NCBI GenBank assembly: GCA_949152435.1
Contig: OX424576.1
Location: 137,520,195-137,584,194, forward strand
Source of the DNA: Gastracanthus pulcherrimus
Taxonomy: Eukaryota > Arthropoda > Insecta > Hymenoptera > Pteromalidae
Direction: 5' to 3'
DNA length: 64,000 nucleotides
Part shown: positions 31,568 through 41,843 of the stretch, piece by piece
Layout: every line of letters starts with the position of its first letter
Numbering within the stretch: position 1 is the stretch's first letter
Program-made: the position numbers and the translations under genes
The notes under the pieces: model-generated
Seen by the model: only the letters and a program-made list of their open reading frames with translations
Told to the model about the DNA's origin: nothing
The model's database searches: none

Positions 31568-31800
31568 ATTTATTTAGGCTTTTTATTTATTTAAATTATT
31601 TATTTATTTAATTTATTTATTTATTAAAACTTATTTATTTAATTTATTTATTTATTAAAACTTACTTATTTATTTATTTAACTTATTTATTTATTTAAAT
31701 TTATTTATTTATTTATTTAATTTAATTATTTATCTTGTTTATTTATGTATTCGACGTATTTATTTATTAATTTATTTATTTATTTATTAAATATTTTTAG
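31568..31800 (+). repeat. TTTATTTA low-complexity repeat
   Basis: Irregular tandem tttatttatt repeats in the 3' untranslated part of the LINE fragment. Confidence 0.9.
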
Positions 31801-32216
31801 TGTTAATTAAGTGTGAATGTATTTATTAGCGTGATTGTTAAAGTGTTATGAATGAGTGTGTTTTAAGTTTGGACGTGATAGTGTACGCAAAGATTTAGCA
31901 AAGTATGTGTATGTATTCTTATTTATATGTTATCTTTATTGTATTTATTTTTTATTCTATGTATTATTATTTTTTTTGACGAAGCGTTTTATGTGATATT
32001 TGACTGTGACTAGTTCATTGCATTTAGATTTTATAAACTGACGAACTGATAAAGTGAATTATTATTTTAATAAGAAATATGCAATAAGTGAAAGTAAGAT
32101 AACAATTATATTAAACCGACTGATATTTTTTTAATTATAAATACAACTACATGTACATGAAATTGTAAGATTTTGTCTTCTGACGAATAAAAAGTATATC
32201 TATCTATCTATCTATC

Positions 32217-32600
32217 TTTTATAATTTTCGCTACTTTGTGCTTGAACGTTTGTATAAAATTTTCAGCAGCTCCATTCGTTGCTGGATGATACGGAGGTGA
32301 AAAGGTATGCTCTACATTATTTGCTTTAAGAAAATTGCAAAATTCTACGCTTCTAAACTGCGGACCTCCGTCTGTTACGCAGTGAATAGGTAATCCAAAT
32401 CTAGTAAATAGTAATTTGAATTCTTCTATGAGCTTTTGCACATCCGTATTTTTCTTACAATTTATTATTTCTGGCCATTTGCTGTGCGCATCTATTACAA
32501 TTAAATACATGTCACCTTCAAATTTCGCATAATCACAGTGTATGCGACCCCACACTTTACTTGGAAATGGCCACGTCGTTAGTGGAGTTTTATTCGGTGC
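32217..32600 (-). pseudogene. Gypsy integrase catalytic core
   Basis: A minus-strand frame with the integrase DDE core: the first Asp in WGRIHCDYAKFEGDMYL, the second in VTDGGPQFRS, the Glu in NGAAENFIQTFKHK. It is separated from the integrase finger by an in-frame TAA at 32601-32603 and cut at its C-terminal side by the LINE at 32216. The catalytic residues themselves look intact. Confidence 0.88.
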
Positions 32601-33017
32601 TTATCTGTCAATTAAACACGCTTTACATGTATTTGCGATTTCTTCTATCGCTGAGTCTATACCCGTCCAATACACGTATGAACGCGCGAACATTTTCATT
32701 TTTACAACTCCGAAATGCATTGCATGTAATTCGTTCAGTATCGCAAATCTCATTTTTTTTGGAATGCATGCGCGCACTCCCCAGAAGAGGCATTCTTTTT
32801 CTACATTTAACTCGAATCTAATTTTATAAAAAAAAATTTTTTCCTCTGTGAGATCGTTGTAATTTGGCCAGTCGCCTGTTACATAACGTATCACATCGCT
32901 AAGGACTCTATCTTTCTTGCTTTCTGCTGCAAGCATTTTACTATTGAAGGCAGTCGTTTGCTCTTCAAAAAAATGAATTTGTGACGGAGTATTACTATAC
33001 ATATTTGAAATATCCAT
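32601..33017 (-). pseudogene. Gypsy integrase zinc-finger region
   Basis: 139 codons including the HHCC-type finger (ELHAMHFGVVKMKMF ... CKACLI). It is in the same frame as the integrase core beyond the TAA, but out of frame with RNase H upstream, so a frameshift or small deletion lies near 33020-33025. Confidence 0.85.
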
Positions 33018-33025
33018 TCCGTCCT

Positions 33026-33517
33026 CTACTGGCAGTTTCTCTCGGATTTGACATGTTCTATTTTATAACGGTATCCGGAGAGATAATATGCGTATCGTTG
33101 CAATCTATTATCCGCCATTTGCGGTATCCCTTTCTTAGGTCCTAATATCAATTCTAACGGTTTATTATCCGTACGTAACGTAATCTCTTTACCGAAAATA
33201 AATTGATAAAATATTTTAAACCCAAAGACTATTGCCATTGCTTCTTTATCAATAATTGCACGTTTTAATTCCGTGTTGGGAATTTTCTTTGACGCATACG
33301 CGATTGGTCTTTCTGATCCGTCTTTATATCGGTGAGATAAAATCGCAGATAATCCGTAATCTGATGCATCACACGCGAGCAATAGTTCCTCGTTTGGATC
33401 GTAGTGAGCTAAAAAATTCGGACTTATTAGTTCATTCTTTACCCATTTAAATGCCTTTTCGCATTCATCATCCCACTTATCTTTCTCTTTATTCAGCAAA
33501 TCATAAAGTGGCTTTAG
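33026..33517 (-). pseudogene. Gypsy RNase H domain
   Basis: Shows LLACDASDYGLSAIL, PIAYASKK, the Glu in IDKEAMAIVFG and TLRTDNKPLELI, the standard Gypsy RNase H blocks with D, E and D present. An in-frame TAG at 33518-33520 separates it from RT. Confidence 0.9.
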
Positions 33518-33520
33518 CTA

Positions 33521-34237
33521 TACCGATCTATTTTTCAAAAATCTGGCATAAAAATTTACGAGCCCTAACAACGATGCAAGTTCCTTTTCGTTGGTCGGTC
33601 GCGGTGCATTTACCATTGCGTTGATTTTTGATTTTGACTTGTGCAGTCCGTCTTTGTCTATTACGTATCCTAGCACATAAATACGCAGTTGCATAAATTT
33701 ACATTTCTTTAAATTTAACCGTAAGTTGCAATCTTGCAATCTTTTGCACACTCTTTTCAAATTTTCCGAATGCTCTTCCTTAGTTTTTCCTGATACGTAT
33801 ATATTGTTTAAATACGCAATAACACCGTCAATCCCACTCAGACACTCGTCCATTTTACGCTGTATGTCAGCTGGTGCTGGTGAAATTTCTTCTGGTATTT
33901 TTGTGTATCTATACAAGCCCTTATGTGTAATTATCGTTAACAATTCCGCGCTTTCATCGTCGACTGGGAATTGCATATACGCATGCTTGAGATCTAATTC
34001 GGAAAAAAATTTACCGCCTTGCAGTTTTGCGAAAATTTCATCTACGGTGTGCAACGGGTATTTATCTACAAGAAGATGCGGATTTAATGTCAATTTAAAA
34101 TCGCCGCAAATTCGTATTTCATTGTTGCCCTTCAATACTGGCACGATAGGCGTTGCCCATTTTGATACATCAATCCGTTTTAAATGTCCTAATTCGACTA
34201 ATCTATCTATTTCCCTTTCGAGCATTAGTCGTAATGC
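33521..34237 (-). pseudogene. Gypsy reverse transcriptase with mutated catalytic motif
   Basis: RT blocks are clear: ATPIVPVLKGNNEIRICGDF, FFSELDLKHAYMQFPV, then YLNN (33805-33816) where FxDD/YxDD is expected, followed by NIYVSGKTKEEHSENL. Both catalytic Asp codons read as Asn (AAC, AAT), each a G-to-A change relative to Asp. The frame is continuous with protease across an in-frame TAA at 34238-34240. The enzyme would be dead. Confidence 0.9.
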
Positions 34238-34240
34238 TTA

Positions 34241-35280
34241 TGCAGCATGTCTGCATTTTAACGCTATCGGCTGCGTATTTGGTTTCACGTGAATTTTAGC
34301 TTTACTCTTATTATATAATCCAGGTGAGTCGCTAAATAGTGTAGGATATTCTCGAGCTAGATAATCACACAATGTTCCTTCGATTTTGTTTACTATATTC
34401 GAATCATAGTTCGGTATAGTTAAAGGCCACGCGCTGAACTCTGTAAGCCATTCTCGGCCCATTAGCGCTGGTCCCGTTCCCGGCAAAACAAAACATTTCA
34501 ATATTCTCGTTATATTATTGAATGTGACCTCTAAGTCAGTTAGTTCGCCTAGTGGTACTAATGCGCGTCCACCGTACGCTCTTAAATCTTTTTTTGTTTC
34601 CGTGATTTTACTTTTAATGAAATATTTATTATACATTTTTTCAGAAATTACGGTTGCGAATGTACCCGTGTCAATTTCAAACTCTAGATTTTTTCCATTT
34701 ATTTTTAAATCTACGTACATCGGTAGTAACCCTGTGCTATTACTTGTGTGATTAAATATCTCTTTTTTACAATCTCTTCGAGTTTCACTTTTACGCGAAT
34801 CTGTTACATATTTTTGTCTAATCGAAAAAAATTCAATTATGTAATCTCGCGATTCGTCGCTATCTTCGTCTGCGGTTAATTTTTTTACTTCGCTTGACTT
34901 TTGCGCTATACTTTTACCGCTTTTACACGCTCTCGCTAAATGCCCTTTCTTTTTGCATTTATTACATACATAATCACGAAATCGACATTCGCTAGTCGAG
35001 TGATTTACCTTTCTGCAGCAGTTACAAAAAGCTTTCGATGATCCCGTGGAAGTCGGCTGCTGCTGCTGTGTGTTGTTATTGTCGCTGGTCGCCTTTCCTT
35101 GATTACCTTTGCCTCGCATGTCTCTGCGTTGCCATCCCCGCTGCTCGTCACCTTGTATAGCGTGTATTTCGTTCCTTACGCTTTTATTCTCCAGCGTAAT
35201 ATTTGAATTTGTAGCATTTTCCACCGCTGCTTCGCGCGCTATAGCTATTTCTTGCGCTTTTTTTAATGTCAATTTTATTA

Positions 35281-35285
<5 letters not shown>
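34241..35285 (-). pseudogene. Gypsy Gag zinc knuckles and aspartic protease
   Basis: A minus-strand frame with two CCHC knuckles (CNCCRKVNHSTSEC and CNKCKKKGHLARAC), then an aspartic protease with FEIDTGTFATVISEK and the distal GREWL segment. Only about 60 residues precede the knuckles, so most of gag (the capsid) is missing. The N-terminal YIYIYI-type residues come from an AT microsatellite, not gag. Confidence 0.88.

Positions 35286-35338
<53 letters not shown>
35286..35338. repeat. (TA)n microsatellite in the Gypsy gag region
   Basis: About 53 bases of TA repeat, replacing or interrupting upstream gag sequence. Confidence 0.95.
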
Positions 35339-35348
<10 letters not shown>

Positions 35349-35635
35349 TATTTATACATATATATTTTGTAAATCTAGCGCCGCGTGCGTGTCGAGCATC
35401 GCGTCGCGCCGGCTTTCCACGTGTATTTCACCGCCGTATATTCTATAGAATTCGCGTCCTTGAGTATTAACTTCTTCCCCTCTCGATTATTTACTTGTTT
35501 TTACCGTACCGCCGTGCTCACCGCAGTTAGTTTAATTGCGTAAATAATTCTATGTGTCGGTAGCCCTACTGAAAATACTCGGGTGAGAATCAAGGAAGAC
35601 TCACTTGAGTCTCAAGCGAAAATCGTGCCAAATTC

Positions 35636-35862
35636 ACGCATGATTCTAGCATGAGTCTTGCATGATTCTCAAGTGAGTCTTGCATGATTCTCAAGTGAGT
35701 CTTGCATGATTCTCAAATGAGTCTTGCATGATTCTCAAGTGAGTCTCATGTGATTCTCAAGTGATTCTCAAGTGAGTCTCATGTGATTCTCCAGTGAGTC
35801 TCATGTGACTTTCAAGTGAGTCTCATGTGATTCTCAAGTGAGTCTCATGTGACTCTTGCAAC
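35636..35862. repeat. Subterminal 22-bp repeats of the CACTA-like element
   Basis: About nine or ten units alternating gattctcaagtgagtcttgc and gtgattctcaagtgagtctc types. About two inverted copies lie at the right end (46163-46200). Subterminal repeats of this kind are binding sites for transposase proteins in CACTA elements. Confidence 0.85.
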
Positions 35863-36124
35863 GTATGTCTGTTAAATGTTGAGATAAATGTTATTATAAA
35901 TATTATATTTATATAAGTGTAATGATAAACGCACAACAAAAATATCAATTTTTTCATGAAAAATAATCTTTATTAAATAATTATATTTATTTATAGGAAC
36001 ATTTATTTTATCATAAGTTAACCTTAGTTCTAATTTAGTTATTAAATATTTTTATCGTCTCGGAGGTATTTTAGAGTCCCTCAGTAAGTCGCTTAAGCTT
36101 GAGGTCGATTTTTTATCAAGTCAT
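35863..36124. other. Non-coding stretch inside the CACTA-like element
   Basis: AT-rich; may be the 3' untranslated region of the minus-strand accessory gene. Confidence 0.4.
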
Positions 36125-38600
36125 CAAATCTTTCTGCTCTTCAGTTAATTCTCTATAAAACTCATTCTCATTGAGGTAATCGCTGTACAATCCTTAAAAA
36201 GAATATTAATAATATAATACTTTTATTAAAGAAAGATAAACTGATTAAAATGAAGTTTTTTGATACTTACTTAAAAATAAATCCACTTTCTTTGGCAAAC
36301 AAAGCTGAGGATTGTCAGCTCGACTGCCACTTCGAAGGTTGCTTATATTAAGATATCGAATTTTATAGCCCTCCTCGTCCATAAGATAAGACCCAAGTCC
36401 CGTAAAAAACCCTTATATCTTTTTAATTTCGCTATTCTCCATGATTTTTTCCCCACAAAGACATCTAAACCAAGGCAGACCTAGAATATAAAATATTATT
36501 TTCATAAAAGAAAGATAGCAATAAAAATATGTGTGAGAATAAAATATGCGTGTGAACAATACATTAGACATATAAAGTGATATTGGAATTTGGTTTGTTT
36601 TGACAGTAACTTTTTTCCAGTTTCTTCGTATCTCTCATGAAGTTCAGGTCCAGCTGTCGAAAAAAAATATTTTAGTGATTATTCGTAATAATTTTATACA
36701 TTTTTTTGGTTTCTTTACTATTTTTTTTCCATCATTAAAATAAAAATGTAAACGCATACATTAAAATAAACTCACAAAAAAATTAAAACGCTTTGCGACA
36801 ATACGTGTAAAAAATTACTATTTAAGCTCAAAAGAAACATAAATTATAAAAATATGAAGGAATTTTTTATTTATTCTACCTGAAGTAAGATCGAATCCCT
36901 TTTTTTATATACATTTTATATAGCTTTGGCTTATACTGATGTAAAAATTCACAAGCAGTTACATCAATATCTAAAAATTAATTATGTAATTGAATTTTAT
37001 TATTACTTTTTAATTTACTGAGAAATTTTGTAGTAAAGTTACCATCATAACTGTCATCTCCTTCATCTTCATTTGCCGGATAGACTAGTGGTACTAGTGC
37101 TCGAGGTAGTTGCCTATTATTTTCAATAGGCAGTTGCGGTGAACATATAACCGGTGGTTGTCGCTCTGCTTGTTGATTTTATTGCTGCTTTGCTTGCTGC
37201 TCTGCTTGTTGTGGTGAACGTATGGGACTTCGATGGTGTGGAGAAAATTCCTAAAATGAATCTTTGGACATTCTATCTGATGGTGACTTTGTAAGATTTT
37301 CTTCATGCGATTGTTTTTCAAAAAAGTAGTTTTTTCACACGATTTGCTTAATATAGCTGAAATTTAAGTTTTAAATTCAATATATGCTGAAACAATATAT
37401 ATTGTAATTTCATTTTTAAAATAAATTTACTTTGTTGAGAGTTACATTGCAATAATGGAATAGATGTTGGAAAACTTTTTCTTGCTCGCGGTTCCTTTGA
37501 TATGGCTGTAATTTAAAAATGATATATAATATTTTATTATTATTATGATTCAAAATATTTTCATTTCAGTATATGATCGAGAACTGCATAGTGCATAAAT
37601 TGCTTTAGAGTCTATAGGTATTATAATGAACATTGCAAGTATACCATTTAAAATAATAAAATCTATATATTACGTTATATTGTTGTTATTATTTTATGAT
37701 CAAATTATCATACAAAAGTAGCCCTCATCTATATAAAATATTTTTCGAATGAGAAACTAGAAATACAAACTACCCTGGGCTAACAGATTCTCTGTAACAA
37801 CCATTACAAGAAATTGCACACGGAAAAGGTAATAGCGTTCATAGTTTTTAAGATCAAAATTTGAACAGAGACAGTTTATTTAAAACTTTTATATTAGTAT
37901 GTTTCTAAATAATTAAACTTGCTAGTTCTGCACAAAATTTCAAATGTATAGGTTAAATACAATGTAAATGGCATCATAATATATGCCAGATTGGATGTTA
38001 CGTATGCAGTTCTCATATGTATTGAAATGAAAATATACGGAGTTTAAGTAAACTAAGAAATCTCAGACTAATTTTTATTTATTGATGTTAGTTTAAAATT
38101 ATTAAGTTTATTATGTTTATAAGTTAGCATATTTTTCTAATAGGCTAGATTTATTGTTAATTTCTTACTTTGGCTTACTTTTGCTTGTTTCGCTGGTTAA
38201 ATGTGTTTCGTTATCCACACACTTGATCAGTACACGTGGTTGTGTTTTTAAAATATCTGTAAGATCAGGAGTATTGATATCAATACTAAGCTGTTCGGCA
38301 TTATTTACCAGTACATTCTGCTTGTACTTTAACAGTGTGCGTTGGCTATTCTTCAACTGATTAATTTGTTTCAAAAGTTTAGATTTCATCTGCAAAAAAT
38401 AATATGCATACAAATAAATTAGATTAAATGTATGAGTTAGTACTATATTAGTATAAAATAAAAATAGTGTACTCACCGGTTTTTTATTTTCGCTGCCTTT
38501 ATCAATTAAGTCTTCATTTGAATCAGTCGATGCGAGTTTTTTTGACATAATAAATTTTTTATTTCTCTGTGAAGCTTTATATCGAACATCTTGCTCTGAA
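36125..38600 (-). pseudogene. Multi-exon accessory gene of the CACTA-like element, unknown function
   Basis: Exon-like pieces on minus are bounded by good splice signals. 38600-38478 has acceptor gtacag and donor CCG|GTGAGT (contains IMSKKLASTDSNEDLIDKG). 38390 to about 38170 has acceptor ttttttgcag and encodes KSKLLKQINQLKNSQRTLLK. Others lie near 37500-37430, 37370-37020 (proline-rich, then an acidic NEDEGDDSYDG), 36950-36885 (ACEFLHQYKPKLYKMYIKKG), 36480-36290 (MDEEGYKIRYLNISNLRSG) and 36195-36122 (YSDYLNENEFYRELTEEQKD). At least one in-frame stop (near 36420) and probable frameshifts suggest decay. The family is not recognised. Transcribed away from the transposase gene, it is likely the element's second protein. 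Confidence 0.55.
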
Positions 38601-38755
38601 TCTGTACAAAAACATTGGAATTAAAATTGTTAAATCTAAATATAAATTTAAAATAAGTGTGATTCAAATAACACATAAATAAATTCGTATGCTGAAGTAT
38701 GTAAAAATAAAGTTTTTTATGTATAAATATATAAATAATTACATATAGTCTGTCC

Positions 38756-39628
38756 CAAAAGTATCCGACCTACGTTCATATCTTCGCGCGGAGAGACTCA
38801 GTCGACCTCTGGAGGGTACGAACGTCACCAGCAACTCCTAACCTTCTCGTCAGTAGCCTGAGATACCGATGAAACGCCTTAGTTCCCGCGCAGCGTGTAT
38901 TTGTTTACAACGACTTTTTTGCGTTCGTCGCAATTTGCTTATTGCTAAAAATGGCAGAACGAACCGAACAGCGAATTTGCATAAAATTTTGCTTTAATCT
39001 CGGTAAAAGTTGTGCGGAAACTATTGAAATGTTGCAAAAGGCCTTTAAAGATGAGTGTATGGGCAAAACCCAAATAAAAGAGTGGTATAGGCGGTTCAAA
39101 AGTGGCCGCACATCTGTTGACAGTGATCCTCGTTCTGGTCGACCTTCGACGGGAACATCGTCGGATAATGTCGAGCGTGTGCGTGTCGCAGTTGAACAAG
39201 ATCGTCGTTTGACTGTGAGAGAACTGGAAGATGAACTTGGAATACCAAAAAGTACTGTTTGGCGAATTTTAACCGAGAATTTGGGAAACCGGTGACTGGC
39301 TTCTTCATCACGACAATGCTCCAGCGCACGCATCAAACCTTGTGCAGCAGTATTTATTGAAACACAGTGTTGCGCAGCTCCGCCAGCCTCCATACAGTCC
39401 TGATATAGCTCCCTGCGACTTTTGGCTGTTTCCTCGATTGAAAATGCCGCTTAAAGGACATCGATTCGACAATAAACAGACTGTTGAAACTAATGCGACG
39501 AATGCACTAAAGGCGATTCCGAAGTCTGACTTTCAAGAGTGCTTTAATAAGTGGAAACATCGATATGAGCGTCTTGTTCAATCAAATGAGGACTACTTTG
39601 GTAGGTCGGATACTTTTGGGACAGACCT
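38756..39628 (+). mobile_element. Core-deleted mariner element
   Basis: The terminal inverted repeats share GTCTGTCCCAAAAGTATCCG (left from 38758, right inverse ending 39626). The element is about 870 bp against about 1.3 kb for a full mariner. The outermost bases of the two ends differ, so the exact TA duplication is unclear. It is nested in the CACTA-like element, upstream of both divergent genes. Confidence 0.9.
38951..39626 (+). pseudogene. Mariner transposase with internal deletion
   Basis: An ATG at 38951 opens the N-terminal DNA-binding part with two HTH motifs (KTQIKEWYRRFKSGRTS and GIPKSTVWRILTENLG). At about 39290 the sequence jumps to the distal catalytic segment in another frame: LLHHDNAPAHASNLVQQYLL with the second catalytic Asp, and YSPDIAPCDFWLFPRLK with the third. 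The region with the first catalytic Asp, about 120 residues, is missing. The distal frame then reads through the right TIR. It cannot catalyse transposition, but the DNA-binding N-terminus is intact and could bind TIRs. Confidence 0.9.
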
Positions 39629-39707
39629 CGTATTTATTCTTTTTAAGCGTTGTATCATAGGTAAGAAAAGAGATATTGCTATAGGTAGCATACATATATG
39701 TTTATAA

Positions 39708-40338
39708 CTACACTTACAATACTTAGTACAATTGCGTTTAGTTGTATTATTTGCACACATGAACAAAGATCTAATATTTATTAAAAACGTTATGTATAAA
39801 AATGTCCTAATCACACTTAGAAATCACATAAATGTAGAAATACATTGGTTTAATTTTTACATGCTTTACATTTTTTCTATTTTTATTTTGTTATAATTGT
39901 TGAAACTTACTACCCAAACAAATTATGAAGGCATCATCTAAGATTTGTTCTCTTTTATTTTTGGTTCCAGTTTGTTCTACATATTCTTTGTATTTTAAAA
40001 TTACGAAATATTTGTGTTGTTTTTTTATAATCATTTACATCCTTGGGGATTATGTGACTAGAGGAAATTTTACTGTAAAAAATCGCCTACACTGGCTCAT
40101 AAAAATATTTCGTTTTATGCTTTAATGCATATAAACATGCATAAAAGTTTGAATTTTCCATTTTTTGTAGCACAAACTTACTAATTAGACAATTATTTTT
40201 TACTTTAAATACTCGTAAATTCCATCGCCACAAAGACTATAGACAAAGGCGCAATTAACCGCACAAAGGAGACAATTAGTCAAGAAAGAAATGGTGAGAA
40301 AGAGAGGGAGAGGTAGAGAAGGGAAGTGACAGAGAGGG

Positions 40339-40379
<41 letters not shown>

Positions 40380-40547
40380 CCAAAACATACCTAGCTTTAC
40401 ATTGATAAGCCTAAAGATTTTAAATGTTTCCATAACGTACGGTTTATACGAGTGAACTGTAACTATAACAGCGTGGATGGGTAATAATATTGACTAGTAA
40501 ATTAGAGTAAATAAATTTTCTTTAAATAAATTGGTATAACTATAAGT
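39708..40547. other. Non-coding interval between the divergent CACTA-like genes
   Basis: AT-rich, with a (GA)n tract at 40332-40375. Together with 38601-38755 it is the likely shared promoter region. Small frames here are not convincing. Confidence 0.5.
40332..40375. repeat. (GA)n microsatellite
   Basis: Purine dinucleotide run of about 44 bases. Confidence 0.95.
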
Positions 40548-40792
40548 ATGGATAGCTATAAGAGACACTTAGAATTAGGTGATGAGTATATTTCAAAGAG
40601 GACTGCTTACAGGTATAAGCAGGTTGACGAAGCTCGTGATAACGACGAAGTAAGTGTTAAAAAAAATGTTTTTTGAAATATTTGAGTCACTTTATAAATA
40701 AAAAGTTTGTTTATTAGGTTGATAATTCAGAAACATTATTTGGTCAATTAAATGATGACATTGACGAGTATCCTGTATCGAGTGCTGAAGAG

Positions 40793-41843
40793 GTTGGTTA
40801 AAAAATTATACTGTTTATCAACATAAATATTAGCCTTTTATAAGAAAGAAAAATATAAACAAAATTTTAATTCTCAAGATTCCTTGCATCATTTTTTATG
40901 TATGGTATACATTTGAACGTAGTAGACTTGGTAAGATAGAGTATACATGTAACACTATATAAGATATCAATAAAAAGAGAAAATAAAAGTGTGCATATAT
41001 CATTAAATTTCTTACGACAAGCCAACTAAAATAAGAATAACACTAAATTTTTAAATAAGCTCAAGAATAAAACATGTTTAAGAATTTGTAAAGATTATTT
41101 GAATCAATTTATAAAAAGTTGTTTGAAGACACATAGGATTGTTAATTTTATTATGAATTTTTTTTCTGTATCTATCAAGTTTACATAAAAGTGCTTGAGA
41201 CATTTTTTTACTATAATAACATGCACAATTGTTAGTAGCTCTACCATGCCCTTTGATAATACTGTATTAATTTATATAATTTCAATATGATTGATAACGA
41301 CATAACTTTAAATTTTTATGTTATTATTAGGATTGTTAATCTACAAAAAATATATGTTTCATTAACATCTTCAGTCTATTCAGTTTTTGATCCAATTACC
41401 TTAAGAGGTCAAGCCTGGGTTAAATCCTAAAAAAATATTGAATTATTTTTCTTATTAAAATTTTTTCTTTTCAACTTATATAAAAAAATGTTTTCAACTT
41501 GAATTATATGTATTATATATCATTTTCACCAATGAAAATAATATATATAATACTGCATACCATATAATACCAATTCACTAATAAATTATTGATTTACTGC
41601 CTTTTTATCCATTTGATATCAGTATTCGAATGACCAAATGACTTTAAATTACAGGGAAGTCTTCCAAATATGTATGTATGTATCCGGACTGAGCGGAAGA
41701 ATTTTTATAATATAATAAATATCGATTTCAAATATTATTAATTAGCCACAAATACGTTGATAATATTGATAATTATAGTAACTATTACATACATACACAT
41801 GAGTGACATCTGCTTATAACTGATCTTTTTTAATTCTGCTCCG
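40793..41843. other. Intronic or degenerate part of the transposase gene
   Basis: AT-rich. A possible acceptor (ttaaattacag) at about 41655 precedes a short open stretch, but no exon is certain. Confidence 0.35.

Larger units (their letters stand above)
31016..32216 (+). mobile_element. 5'-truncated CR1/Jockey-like LINE fragment with (TATC)n tail
   Basis: It is inserted into the Gypsy integrase. It contains the C-terminal RT region, a T/A-rich 3' region with TTTATTTA repeats (31568-31800), an AATAAA at 32185 and a microsatellite tail (TATC)n at about 32195-32216 instead of poly(A), as in some CR1-type elements. The target duplication is at most a few bases (ctt). Confidence 0.85.

Noticed and set aside
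35109..35372. Plus-strand frame ending in an Ile-Tyr run
   Set aside because: Antisense to Gypsy gag and extended by the TA microsatellite.
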